Source of the DNA: Cladorhizidae sp. MBARI D1340-BT2
Lineage: Eukaryota > Porifera > Demospongiae > Poecilosclerida > Cladorhizidae
Length of the DNA: 64,000 nucleotides
Direction: 5' to 3'
NCBI GenBank assembly: GCA_028752905.1
Contig: JAQNBH010000011.1
Span: 31,742,017 to 31,806,016, forward strand
The notes beneath the pieces are model-generated. The model did not search any database. It had not been told where the DNA came from and saw only the letters and a list, made by a program, of their open reading frames with translations. Below, piece by piece: positions 22,421-34,112 of the stretch. Position 1 is the first letter of the stretch. Every line of letters begins with the position of its first letter. The position numbers and the translations under genes are program-made.

Positions 22421-22668
22421 GGTCAGAGGGGCAACTGACAAGCTAAGGCAGAGAGCCGTATTCCTAACTATGCTAGGCATTGGTGCCAACTTCATGTCAT
22501 GGATCTTCTATCCCATGAAGACCACATTGGAGCAATTCAATCACATCAGAATGACAAGCATGGATGCCATAGAATCCTATACACCAAGATCACCAAACTG
22601 AATCAAGCTACAGTACATGTATATGTCAATACAATATTCAATACAGTAGAGAGATCACATAGCTGCAT
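22421..22668 (+). pseudogene. Decayed copy of the OATP last exon
   Basis: GACAAGCTAAGGCAGAGAGC and CTAGGCATTGGTGCCAACTT match the real last exon (25832 onward). TCATGGATCTTCTATCC, GAGCAATTCAATCACATCAG and the AGAGATCACATAGC end follow in the same order. In the copy about 20 bases after GGCAACTG and about 15 bases after CCAACTTC are lost, and a stop ends the frame early. The match begins partway into the exon, so there is no splice acceptor, and the upstream half (the LALGVQ region) is absent. It lies about 3.2 kb upstream of the functional exon inside the same intron. Confidence 0.85.
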
Positions 22669-23584
22669 GGAAGACAAAAGTTGGTTTATCAAACAATTAG
22701 GATTGTGATTCAAAAATTCTTTGGAAATCTGGACTTTGGCAAGGATGTGTCCCAGTGCACTCACTCCATTAGTATGGAAAACTGACCCTGCAGGTAACTG
22801 AAGGTGTAGCATTGATGACGCACATGCATCCACCAGGATACAGACAGTATTACCACCAGACTTGTTCCCGAGGTGGAAGTAGTATCCCTAGCAGAGGGGG
22901 GATTGTGGTGGTTGCAAATGTGACTTACGTGACTTCATCACTTCTGAGCAGAAACATCCTCAAACAGGCACTGATAGTTACGATTAAATAGATATTGAAG
23001 GAACAGGTTGTTTCTAGCTGTTTGCGCCCTTTTCTTGTTACAAAATATCTTCGTTAGACGCCAAATTGGAAGTAGCATCAATGTCACCAAGGGAACGTAT
23101 TCTCAGATACAAAGCAACAAATCGCGTGGTTATGTTCTTTGTGCGATCATTATGAATAGAGATCAAACACAGAGAGAAAAATAGCATGGGAATACAACAG
23201 AGCTGGTTCTCAAGGAAAAGAGTTATGTTGTAAATGTGTTATCCATCTCTGCCAGTGGATGTCATCAGCAAACCAGGTTGGAGTGTCAGCTATGTACAGT
23301 GGTCACCACATGCACAAACATGTGTGGTGTGTGTGTATGCAATAACAACACTGGTGGAGGTATATAATTGTTGTAATGAGCCACAAATGTGGAAGGCAGT
23401 CATTCAGATTGTATCGACAGACACTAATTTTAGTCATTTTAGGAATTAGCAGCACTTATATATACGAGGCAACTCAGCTTTTTTTCTTTAGATAAAGCCA
23501 CCCGCCTTGAATATTTGTTTGTTATTGAGAACTTTGCATCTTTTTTCTGGACGACATCACGATAAGTGGTAATTGGGAGGACAT

Positions 23585-23700
23585 AGTGCATGACTTTCGG
23601 AGAGTGGAGCTTCTAGCTCAGGATGTAGGCCTTGGTTTGAACCACAGTAGATGGTATGCCGAGATCATACCACTCTGGGTGATATTCCAGGTCTTTTGGT
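23585..23700 (+). other. Possible tRNA-derived SINE promoter-like segment
   Basis: GGTTTGAACC near 23635 looks like a Pol III B box (GGTTCGAnnCC), and a weak A-box-like GAGAGTGGAGC lies about 35 bp upstream. No poly-A tail or target duplication was found, so this is tentative. Confidence 0.2.
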
Positions 23701-23934
23701 AGTGAAGCCAGAGTCATTCACCAATTGTTGGAGCGGAGGTATTGATTCAATCCTTGGGAAGAAGATAGATGCATTGTGTGTTTTGGGAGAGAGACTTAGT
23801 TACCTTCATACTCATGATGCATTGCATCTCCTCCAACATGCCTTTAGCATTCCCAAACTTTTTGCATTCATCTCCTTCCTGCTCTTCTCCATTACTACAT
23901 TCATTTGACAGGCTGCAAAGAGGAATAGTGAGTG

Positions 23935-24930
23935 AGATAATGAAAGTTGACCTTAGCGACTGTGCATGGACACAGGCATCACTTCCGGTGCATTGGGTGG
24001 TCTTGGGATCAGAAGTGCAGTTGGCACCTTCTGCCTTCCCATCAGTTGCTGACTGCTTTGATCTTATCCATCGGATCCTTCAGGAAAGGTTGTCAGGTGT
24101 GCAATGTACATTTCAGGATTATGCCCTTGACATGTGGAGTCAAAGTCATGATGCTTCACCCCCTGCAGGAAGTGAGTCCTTTCAGCAGAGAGCTTGGGAT
24201 CCACCTTTAGTTCAGGCTACATTTGATCAGCTGCTAAGTGATGCTCATTCTGAAACTTCTCATGCACGTTTGCTAGCTGCGACATGGAAAGGATCTGTTG
24301 CTTGGCTCAATGCCATCCCAGTGGCCTCTATATATAGGTTTAAAGGTGGAGGACAAGACTTAGGATTGCAGTGGGATTGAGGATAGGTGCACCCCTAGTT
24401 CAACCCCATTCATGTTGCCATTGTGGTGAACAGTTTCATGTTAAAGGCACACATGGCCTGAGTTGCCGCATATAGAAGCCAGGGTCGCTATCCAAGGCAT
24501 GCCTCTCTGAATGCAGCGGTCAAGATAGGTTTGGACTCTGGACTCTGCAAAAATCCCATCTCGACTCAAACCCAATGGAATGGATGGGAAACAGCCGGAT
24601 GGCATCAGTTTGGTCCGATGAAAGTGTAGTCGATCACTAGTGTGGGATGTGACATGCCCAGACACCTATGCACCATCCCATCTGGCTTTGTCTGGTGTTG
24701 AGGCTGGCAATGGCCACCAAAGTTGAGCACCACAAGAGGACAAGTATAAAGAGTTGGACTCTATTTATGCCATTGAGACGTCGGGAGTTTTCGGCCCTGC
24801 AGCTGCAGCCTTTTTCACTGACCTTGGCAAACAGGCCGCGGACCAGTTGGAGGAGCCAAGGTCACAGTCCATTCTACGCAGCACATGACCATCGAAGTTG
24901 AGCGAGTAATGCTGCAGCTATTTTGGGAAC
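23935..24930 (+). pseudogene. Retrotransposon-like protein C-terminus, decayed
   Basis: An open frame to 24377 contains LSGVQCTFQDYALDMWSQSH, then SETSHARLLAATWKGSVAWL and NAIPVASIYRF. Further on, in other frames, are CCHCGEQFHVKGTHGLSC, a residue run on LDSNPMEWMG and a segment with FSALQLQPFSLTL. This succession (SAWLxAxP, then CxCGxxxxxxGxHGLSC, then a DATCVDT-type block) is what I recall from the C-terminal half of reverse-transcriptase-bearing proteins repeated in amphioxus, cnidarian and sponge genomes. The catalytic domain itself is absent. The family assignment is from memory. Confidence 0.45.
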
Positions 24931-25374
24931 TTTGCCTTAGATTGATTATATATTCGTGTTTTGGTGTTAACTTTATCTGTTACTTCTAATTTAAAATGTA
25001 TGTAGTAATTATTTTTTTAATATAATTCACAGGAGTTAATTATATAGGTGTTAATGGACTATGATATTGCCCGTTTATTATGTGTATATTATGTGTATTA
25101 AAAAAAGGATATCCTTGCTATTAAAGCACATGACCATCGAAGTTGAGCGAGTAATGCTGCAGCTATTTTGGGAACTTTGCCTTAGATTGATTATATATTC
25201 GTGTTTTGGTGTTAACTTTATCTGTTACTTCTAATTTAAAATGTATGTATATAGTAATTATTTTTTTAATATAATTCACAGGAGTTAATTATATAGGTGT
25301 TAATGGACTATGATATTGCCCGTTTATTATGTGTATATTATGTGTATTAAAAAAAGGATATCCTTGCTATTAAA
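24881..25374. repeat. Tandem duplication of a 245/249-bp segment
   Basis: The sequence from GCACATGACCATCGAAGTTG to GGATATCCTTGCTATTAAA at 24881-25125 is repeated at 25126-25374. It is almost identical, differing mainly by four extra bases (TATA) after ATGTATG. It covers the 3' end of the retrotransposon-like relic and its AT-rich tail. Confidence 0.95.
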
Positions 25375-25664
25375 ACTTAAAACGTAATTTGATAATTGTT
25401 TTTAATTTTTTGGTTTAAAAAATTGGGGGGCATTTGGAAATCTTTTAAAATTCAGTCACTCACTCCTCAGCCTTCACAATCTCTCCAGCTGTGAGACATG
25501 CAGATACATATACACTAACTTGCTCCTATTACAGGATATTGTGGCCGCTGTTGTAAATCAGTTTTATTTTGGTGCATTATTCCCCCCCCCCCCCCCCGTG
25601 TTCAATGAAAGATGTCTATGCACTTCCATTTTGTTTTTGGTGTTAATTTGAACCATATATTTAG

Positions 25665-26067
25665 GTGTGTGGCAGATGAGCAGCGGACATTAGCTCTCGG
25701 TGTTCAATCTGTTATATTTCGTATCTTTGGCGGAATCCCTGGACCCATTGTATTTGGTGCCATATTTGACGCTGCATGCATCTACTGGCAAGTTGACTGC
25801 GGTGAGAGAGGCAACTGCTGGGTGTATGATGGTGACAAGCTAAGCCAGAGAGCCGTGTTACTAGCTGTGCTAGGCATTGGTGCCAACTTCGTATTCTCAT
25901 TCCTATCATGGATCTTCTATCCAAAGAAAACCGTATCAGAGCAATTTAATCACATAAGAATGACAGAGCTGGATTCTGAAGAACCATACAAGTCGAGTTC
26001 CCCATCTGAATCAAGCAATATGTCTGATACAGATTTAGTCTCCAATGATTACAGAGAGACCACATAG
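25665..26067 (+). CDS. OATP/SLCO transporter, last exon (TM11-TM12 and C-terminal tail)
   Basis: The acceptor ATATTTAG ends at 25664, and the leading G completes a codon needing two bases from the missing exon. The frame reads RCVADEQRTLALGVQSVIFR, then IFGGIPGPIVFGAIFDAACI, then YWQVDC. The (E)Q+(S/T)xALGxQ and R(x)xGxIPGPxxFGxxxDxxCxxW pattern is diagnostic of OATP TM11 and the following loop. A hydrophobic TM12 (VLLAVLGIGANFVFSFLSWI) leads to a Ser/Glu-rich cytoplasmic tail ending RETT and a TAG stop at 26065-26067. The tail ends in a threonine pair rather than a clear PDZ ligand. Confidence 0.92.
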
Positions 26068-26261
26068 CCAAACTGAGAGGAACCTGGTTTTCCGACATGA
26101 TTATAACCATGATTATATACAATATTTCATACATAGAGGAAGAGTAACTGTTCAAGAGCACAAACTGTATTGTATTGTCGTTGTGCTACAATAATATGAT
26201 GCTGTATATATGTTGGTGAAATGAAAGTTGATTTCCAAATAGTGGCAATATGATTGTGCCA

Positions 26262-26267
26262 AATAAA
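26262..26267 (+). promoter_or_regulatory. Polyadenylation signal of the OATP gene
   Basis: AATAAA lies 195 bp after the transporter stop codon, a plausible 3' UTR length. Confidence 0.6.
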
Positions 26268-27588
26268 ATGGCAGGGAATACTTCCTAACCTCGTCCAGGC
26301 TCAATTTACTCCTAGCCACAATCAGGAACTGTACTGAGTGTTTGTGATGCACACTGACTTGCCTTCCCCTGTCTCGCCAGACAGACTTGGATTGGACCTA
26401 GAGGAGCAATAAGACAGAGGCATTCCTTATATGCACATGGACATATATAGAGGGAGAAGAGGTTCAGACAAGGTCATGTCACAATCTATCCCTTCTGCAG
26501 TTGTCATGATGAAGATTAGCATGTAAGTTGGCCCATTGCCACACAAGACTCCTGCAATGTGTACTTTATTTACAAGATAAAATGGACGGCTGTCGTGGAA
26601 TAACTGCCATGAGACGACAGGCATGGGTGGTGGGTGGGTAGATGTACTAATCATAAGCCACTAGCATGCATGGCAACTTGTTCATGTTTGGTGCATGGTG
26701 TGTGTGTGTGTGTGTGTGTGTTCGTGCATGAACAATACTGACGGAAGTATGTCTTGTGTGTGCAAATGAGTGGGCATGCACGCATACATTGCTTTGTGTT
26801 TATGTGCAAGAGCCGGTCAACACAACATCAAAGGTATTCTTGAGATGGACTCCAATGACGAACTTACACACACACACCAAAAAAAAAACCACGTCAAATG
26901 CCACTATCTAAGCAAAAACACACACCCCAAAACAAGCCCACCATATGCATGACATCATAATCAGTAGTCGACACAAGACCAGTACACGCCTAGTCCCACG
27001 AGCTGATACTTCAGTCCTTGTAAGGAGGTAAAGGGTAGCTTATGCGAGACAACTACAACCCAGTGGCAATTTCCTCATCATGTATATAGCTAGAGACATC
27101 AGCTCTGAAGGTGTTACACATGCCAAGTCAAAACTATTCAATAGCTCTGCTTGATTTTACCAAGAGCAGGTCTGGCCACACCCACCTTACCAATACCACC
27201 AAGCCTTAACACCACAGATGTCTAATTTGTTAGATATTTCTGGCTGTATAAGTTAGATACCCTCGGCATACAATACTACTATTGCCAGTTGAAGTACCTT
27301 TCGTTTAAGACGCACATGCCATCATCAGAACACAGGGAGATGTCCTGCTTGAGATCAACCTGCAGAACAACACAACCACAAGTCATTATTGACAGCCAAA
27401 AACACAATACAGTTGTAAGATATTATGTAAGTACTAAGCACAAGCACTTCCCACACTTTACACCAGCACAAACTCAGGAACTCACAGCCTCACTCTCTTT
27501 GCACACCACATAACCTCACACACCACCTGCACCTTCCTCACCACAACCTTCCTCACCTTATCACAACTTCTACCACCACACACACAAT
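26268..27588. other. Intergenic stretch with a (GT)n microsatellite
   Basis: A (GT)n tract lies near 26698-26722, with an A-run near 26879-26888. No gene recognised. Confidence 0.4.
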
Positions 27589-27589
27589 A

Positions 27590-28180
27590 TCACCACATGA
27601 CAACCTCCCACACCACACACATGACAACCTCCCTTACCACACACATGACAACCTCCCACGACAACCCTCCCACACCACACACACGACAACCTCCCACACC
27701 ACACACATGACAACCTCCCTCACCACACACATGACAACCTCCCTCACCACACATGACAACCTCCCACACCACACACATGACAACCTCCCTCACCACACAC
27801 ATGACAACCTCCCTCACCACACACATGACAACCTCCCACACCACACACATGACAACCTCCCTCACCACACACATGACAACCTCCCACACCACACACATGA
27901 CAACCTCCCTCACCACACACATGACAACCTCCCTCACCACACACATGACAACCTCCCACACCACACACATGACAACCTCCCTCACCACACACATGACAAC
28001 CTCCCACACCACACACATGACAAACCTCCCTCACCACACACGACAACCTCCCTCACCACACACATGACAACCTCCCACACCACACACATGACAACCTCCC
28101 TCACCACACACATGACAACCTCCCACACCACACACATGACAACCTCTCACACCACACACATGACAACCTCTCACACCTCA
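27590..28180. repeat. 24-bp minisatellite
   Basis: The unit is ACATGACAACCTCCC(T/A)CACC plus ACAC, about 24 copies. The unit length is a multiple of three, so long spurious frames run on both strands. Two unit types (CCCTCACC and CCCACACC) alternate in a higher-order pattern. Confidence 0.93.
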
Positions 28181-28927
28181 TCATAATCACTTGAAGAGGT
28201 TTATAATAAAAGAGTCCAACAGTATCTTGTCGATGGCTCAGTGGATCCATCCTCATACTAAGTACAACTACTACACTACATGCACCAAAACCCGCTAATA
28301 TTATTATTTGATGTATAATAGAAAGATGGTCTCTCTTGTCTTTAGCAGATGCATAAACAATTCCTTTTCACACATTAAAAACGTGGAACATATTTACACC
28401 ATCCCATTGCCTACGTACATAAGGGGGAGTGAGGTGGCTCTGCTGGTATATACTGCTTTATAAAATTGCAGATGCCAAACACACACACACAAAACAAAGT
28501 TTATATCTCAGCCAAAGCTCACTTTGGCACTTCCTGTTATCCTAATGGTGATTTCTGCTGACTTTATCTCTAGCACACTTCCATGTGCCTTGAACCCTTT
28601 GCCAACATTAGTAAACTAGCAGCCTTGAAAAACTGTGAACTCAATCTTCAAGATCTTGCATCTATTCTAGTGCAATAGCACTTGCCATATTAGATTGACC
28701 CCTATTTTAAAATGGTGGACAAAAAACCAAGCTGGTATCTCAGCTAAAACTCACTTTAGCAGCTTCTTGTAGGATTTCAGCTGTTTTTTTAGCCCTAAAC
28801 ACTTCCAGTGTGCCTTGATTCCTTCAAGAAGGTAGTGAACTGGCAATCCACCATTAAAAACTATGCAATTCATCTTCAAGTTCTTGCATCTATCAACATA
28901 TGTATCTGTTGGCGAGTGTTGTAGCAC

Positions 28928-28930
<3 letters not shown>

Positions 28931-28958
<28 letters not shown>
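28931..28958. repeat. (TA)n microsatellite
   Basis: Pure TA dinucleotides run directly into the left arm of the hairpin. A second TA tract lies at about 29138-29165. Confidence 0.9.
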
Positions 28959-28961
<3 letters not shown>

Positions 28962-29070
28962 AAGTACTGGGATGGCTAGTCCTACTGCAGTTTCATGCTA
29001 ATGCAATCACCTGATGATTGCATTAGCATGAAACTGCAGTAGGACTAGCCATCCCAGTACTTTTCTATAT
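28954..29070. repeat. Perfect hairpin, 56-bp arms, 5-base loop
   Basis: The left arm 28954-29009 (containing GTACTGGGATGGCTAGTCCT) and the right arm 29015-29070 (AGGACTAGCCATCCCAGTAC) are exact reverse complements around CCTGA. No coding potential. It could be a recent fold-back insertion (the TA flanks fit a TA target) or a transcribed hairpin. Confidence 0.92.
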
Positions 29071-29359
29071 TCAATAGCTCTGCCTTAACACAGCATTGAG
29101 CACTATTTGTAGCCTTCACCAGCAAACTACCTTCTAAGTATATATATATATATATATATATATATTGGTTCAACCCCTACATTTTTAAAATAGCAGACAA
29201 AAACAAAGCTTGTATCTCAGTTAAAACTCTTCGGCCAGCTAGTTAGCATCGTAAACAGTAGTTTTGGTCGACCTCAGCGTGCCATGAATCTTCACAACGG
29301 TAGTAAACTGGAAATCCAAAGGCCTTTAAAAACCCATGAAATTATTATTCGGGATCGTA

Positions 29360-29645
29360 TATCTATGTATGTATGTAGCTATGCATCCATCTACTCTACT
29401 TATATCTATGCATGTAGCTATGCATCCATCTACTCTACTTATATCTATGCATGTATCTAGCTATGCACCTATCTACTCTACTTATATCTATGTAAGTATC
29501 TAGCTATGCATCCATCTACTCTACTTATATCTATGTAAGTATCTAGCTATGCATCTATCTACTCTACTTATATCTATGTAAGTATCTAGCTATGCATCCA
29601 TTCTTATATCTATGTATGTATCTAGCTATGCATCTATCTACTCTT
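29360..29645. repeat. Minisatellite of about 46-50 bp
   Basis: Six units of TATCTATGTAAGTATCTAGC then TATGCATCCATCTACTCTACT, with small length changes. Confidence 0.88.
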
Positions 29646-30680
29646 TTCCACACACACTTGCACACAATATGTCTGCTGATCACAATCATACTAGCAGAAC
29701 ACCCCACAACTCCCCAATGCAAACAATCCATTTCTTGATTCTTCTATATTCAGCAAAACACATGAAAAACAGTAAAAGGTCATTAGTGTCGTTGACATAT
29801 ACTTGTGTACGTACAATATGGAGTCTGCCTGAGCTGAGTCAACACATTTTTGTACCAACCAGTGACCAGTTGGTTTCTTCAGAAGTTTATTGGTGTGATG
29901 AAATTCAACAGCACCGACCTTCAACAAAACCTGGCAGTAGTTATAATTTATGATGATGCATGCATATATTATATTTAACATGGCAAATCACTTCTAAGAT
30001 TGGTAAGTTCTGGCTACACTGAGTACCTTCTTTATAGGTGGCTGCTTGGCTATAATACAATAGAAATAAGACAAAAATGCTCATTTAAAAGCATATATTG
30101 GATTGACAACAAATAAGAAATGCAACAAGCATTTACCCATGTAGACTACAGACATTAATGACCCTTTACCTTGTATATTATATTGCCTTTTTGTCCTTCA
30201 TTTTATTAAACCTCCTATTGCCAATAGGTACATACATGCTGTTGAAGACACCTACTCTACTTGCAATATATACATGCATATGCTGTTCCCCTTAGAAAAT
30301 CAGTGGCTAATCTTACAAGTTGAACCAAACATAGACCAATGCAGCTATACTACAGCTGTTGTTTATAACAATATAATTCTTCAAGTGCTCTATGCTCTTC
30401 ATTATCCAACATTTAGCTATATAGCCTGAGCAGTGGCTTCTAGAAACTTAGTAGTTAGTTAATTGGTTAAGTTTTCACTGTGGACTTCCTTGTTTGGACC
30501 AAGTCCATCAGCTCTAGCTATGGCTGTGGTTGATAGCTGTAGCTTTCTCACAGCACACGCTAGCTCTAGTGTAAACACTAAATACCTGTACAGTAGCTAT
30601 ACAACTATTACATATACAGCCTAAGCTATGGAACATAGTAGCTGATATGGCAAGTTCTTATCTGTGAACTTCCTTCTTTG
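29646..30680. other. Intergenic, no gene recognised
   Basis: A short segment near 30095-30170 (GATTGACAAC ... TGACCCTTTACC) resembles the ends and interior of the element at 44189. Otherwise nothing is recognised. Confidence 0.35.
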
Positions 30681-30689
30681 GACCAAGCC

Positions 30690-31565
30690 TAAACCAGTGC
30701 AGCAGCTAGAGCTGTGGATCATACATAGCTATAGCCCTCTCACAGGCACTCCAGCCTAGACCAGTGCAGCAGCTATGGCTGTGGATCATACATAGCTATA
30801 GCCCTCTCACAGGCACTCCAGCCTAGACCAGTGCAGCAGCTATGGCTGTGGATCATACATAGCTATAACCCTCTCACAAGCACTCCAGCCTAGACCAGTG
30901 CAGCAGCTATGGCTGTGGATCATACATAGCTATAGTCCTCTCACAAGTACTCCAGCCTAGACCAGAGCAGCAGCTAGTGCTGTGGATCATACATAGCTAT
31001 AGTCCTCTCACAAGCACTCCAGCCTAGACCAGAGCAGCAGCTAGAGCTGTGGATCATACATAGCTATAGCCCTCTCACAAGCACTCCAGCCTAGACCAGT
31101 GCAGTAGCTAGAGCTGTGGATCATACATAGCTATAGTCCTCTCACATGCACTCCAGCCTAGACCAGAGCAGCAGCTAGAGCTGTGGATCATACATAGCTA
31201 TAGCCCTCTCACAAGCACTCCAGCCTAGACCAGTGCAGCAGCTAGAGCTGTGGATCATACATAGCTGTAGCCCTCTCACAGACACTCCAGCCTAGACCAG
31301 TGCAGCAGCTAGAGCTGTGGATCATACATAGCTACATGTATAGCCCTCTCACAAGCACTCCAGCCTAGACCAGAGCAGCAGCTAGAGCTGTGGATCATAC
31401 ATAGCTATAGTCCTCTCACAGGCACTCCAGCCTAGACCAGTGCAGCAGCTAGAGCTGTGGATCATACATAACTATAGCCCTCTCACAAGCACTCCAGCCT
31501 AGACCAGAGCAGCAGCTAGAGCTGTGGATCATACATAGCTATAGCCCTCTCACAGACACTCCAGC
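30690..31565. repeat. 67-bp minisatellite, about 13 units
   Basis: The unit is CACTCCAGCCTAGACCAGTG, then CAGCAGCTAGAGCTGTGGAT and CATACATAGCTATAGCCCTC. Variants (GTGCAG/GAGCAG, AGAGC/TGGC) are interspersed. Confidence 0.93.
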
Positions 31566-31879
31566 GTGGGTTGAAAGATAATAAGTAGGTGTGGCTGACC
31601 CAAGTTCTTGTGTTTTAGGTTTGTTATTGTCACAGCTACATGTATGTAGACAGACCCAGACATTCTAGACATCTCAAAGGCTATCCAGGATAGTTATCTA
31701 GCTTGTTACTCAATAGTCTATGACTACACATGCAGTCATACTGAAAACCATGACTAACCAGTAGCAAATACTTTCAGTTGTAGATCTTGGGTGGATAACT
31801 AATGGCATAACTACCTAATTATAGCTTTGAATTACATTTTACAAGTTTTTATTTTATTTAAAAACAACAACAGGTTTGG

Positions 31880-33090
31880 TGTGAGGGGTTATTATCTAGC
31901 CTGAGGGGTTATTATCTAGGTTGAGGGTTTATTATCTAGGTTGAGGGGTTATTATCTAGGTTGAGGGGTTATTATCTAGGTTGAGGGGTTATTATCTAGG
32001 TTGATGGGTTATTATCTAGGTTGAGGGGTTATTATCTAGGTTGAGGGGTTATTATCTAGGTCGAGGGGTTATTATCTAGATTGAGGGGTTATTATCTAGG
32101 TTGAGGGGTTATTATCTAGGTTGAGGGGTTATTATCTAGGTTGAGGGGTTATCTAGATCGAGGGGTTATTATCTAGATTGAGGGGCTATTATATAGGTTG
32201 AGGGGTTATTATCTAGGTTGAGGGGTTATTATCTAGGTTGAGGGGTTATTATCTAGGTTGAGGGGTTATTATCTAGGTTGAGGGTTTATGATCTAGGTTG
32301 AGGGGCTATTATCTAGGTTGAGGGGTTATTATCTAGGTTGACGGTTTATGATCTAGGTTGAGGGGTTATTATCTAGGTTGAGGGGTTATTATCTAGGTTG
32401 AGGGGTTATTATCTAGGTTGAGGGATTATCTAGGTTGAGGGGTTATTATCTAGGTTGAGAAGTTATTATCTAGGTTGAGGGTTTATGATCTAGGTTGAGG
32501 GGTTATTATCTAGGTTGAGGGTTTATGATCTAGGTTGAGGGGTTATTATCTAGGTTGAGGGGTTATTATCTAGGTTGAGGGGTTATTATCTAGGTTGAGG
32601 GGTTATCTAGGTTGAGGGGTTATTATCTAGGTTAGGGATTATTATGGTTGAGGGGTTATTATCTAGGTTGAGGGGTTATTATCTAGGTTGAGGGTTTATT
32701 ATCTAGGTTGAGGGTTTATGATCTAGGTTGAGGGGTTATTATCTAGGTTGAGGGGTTATCTAGGTTGAGGGGTTATTATCTAGGTTAGGGATTATTATGG
32801 TTGAGGGGTTATTATCTAGGTTGAGAGGTTATTATCTAGGTTGAGGGGTTATTATCTAGGTTGAGGGGTTATTATCTAGGTTGAGGGGTTATTATCTAGG
32901 TTGAGGGGTTATTATCTAGGTTGAGGGGTTATTGAGGGGTTATTATCTAGGTTGAGGGGTTGTTGAGAGGTTATTATCTAGGTTGAGGGGTTATTATCTA
33001 GGTTGAGGGGTTATTATCTAGGTTGAGGGGTTATTATCTAGGTTGAGGGGTTAGGTTGAGGGGTTATTATCTAGGTTGAGAGGTTATTAT
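31880..33090. repeat. 20-bp G-rich minisatellite, about 60 units
   Basis: The unit is GAGGGGTTATTATCTAGGTT. There are occasional shortened units (GAGGGGTTATCTAGGTT) and an early larger block duplication (GGTTAGGGATTATTATGG occurs twice, about 150 bp apart). The strand bias places a GGGG run every 20 bp. Confidence 0.94.
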
Positions 33091-34009
33091 CTAAGCTATG
33101 ACATTCAAAGAATTAATAGATAAAGGGTTCCCTTTAAATGTTTGTGGCCGTCATTAGTAAATTCCTTGTTTCATTTCTTTTGGACCAGCCAATCCACTAT
33201 ACCAGTTATTTCTGCACATATAAATGTGAATATTGCAAGTGGGTCCTGAAGTGCAATAAAAACATTCCCGTTTGTACCTGTTATCAAATGTACATGCCTA
33301 CATAATGTGCATGGCCACACCCACAAGTTCAGGTGCAAGAAAAAATTGATTTGTTCATATTTCATGTGTGTTTCTTCCCTTCCCATGTCCTGGCGGAGAC
33401 TGGAACTGGTAGAACTGCTACCAAATAAGCGTGCTGTGCTGTGCTGCGAGTTCTTGACGAGCAAATAATCTTAACGAGCAAATAAAGCAACAGCCTTCCA
33501 CCGAAGCAGAGTCAGTACACCATCTTCAGTGATGAGCAGCGAGATGGCCTACCTGTAGATGTCAGTGGGAACATCACCTCACAGACCAGCCGTGCAGCAA
33601 CTTCAAGTGGTGTGCATCACAAGTCTGAGAACAGCTTGAGAGAGGAACCAGTATTGAGGGTGTAAAGTTGACCTTGACTTTCGGTGATGAAGGAGCTTGA
33701 AGCCAAGTGGTCAGTGCTTGTGTGTGTCTACTTCAGGTGTAATCTTAGCCTCATACTGCACTAGTCTTCCCCTACTTGAGTGTAACTAGAGTGCATGCAC
33801 TAGTCTTCCCCGACTAGAGTGTAACCAGGGTGCGTATGCATGATGGCTTTAATGACCTGGGAGTAGGGATGACATTCAAGGCCAGGAGTCTTCAGAATCA
33901 TATGCAAGACGTTGATTGATATTAATACCATTTGCTTATTGTAATTATTACAATTAGTCCCTGTTTGGGCCTTTAAGTAGAGCAATTAAGTAGAGCAATA
34001 ATTCATAAC
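33091..34009. other. Intergenic, no gene recognised
   Basis: The minus-strand frame 33171-33464 has no family motif. A repeated phrase ACTAGTCTTCCCC(G/T)ACT occurs near 33760 and 33800. Confidence 0.35.
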
Positions 34010-34112
34010 TGTAACATTGTTATCATTTGCAACATTGCTATTATTAGAATGAAGGTTCCTGATTGATGACGTCAGGGATGATGACGTGTGTAAAACTTCT
34101 TTTCTTGAGAGG
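34010..34112 (+). repeat. 5' LTR-like segment of element A
   Basis: It shares TGTAACATTGTTAT, TTGATGACGTCAGGGATGAT and GTGTAAAACTT(C/A)(T/-)TTTTCTTGAGAG with 43394-43491. The LTR probably continues beyond 34112, but the 3' copy is too short to show where it ends. Confidence 0.65.

Larger units (their letters stand above)
28470..29360. repeat. Three diverged copies of a roughly 200-bp unit
   Basis: Three blocks start with ACAAAGCTTGTATCTCAG-type sequence (near 28494, 28719 and 29200), each followed by AAACTCACTTT-like, GTGCCTTGA-like and TAGTAAACTGG-like segments. The gap between the second and third copy is enlarged by (TA)n tracts and the hairpin at 28954-29070. Confidence 0.6.

Noticed and set aside
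27590..28186. His/Thr-rich and Val/Cys-rich open frames
   Set aside because: Translation of the 24-bp minisatellite in several frames on both strands.
33171..33464. 97-codon minus-strand frame
   Set aside because: No recognisable family, no splice or repeat support.
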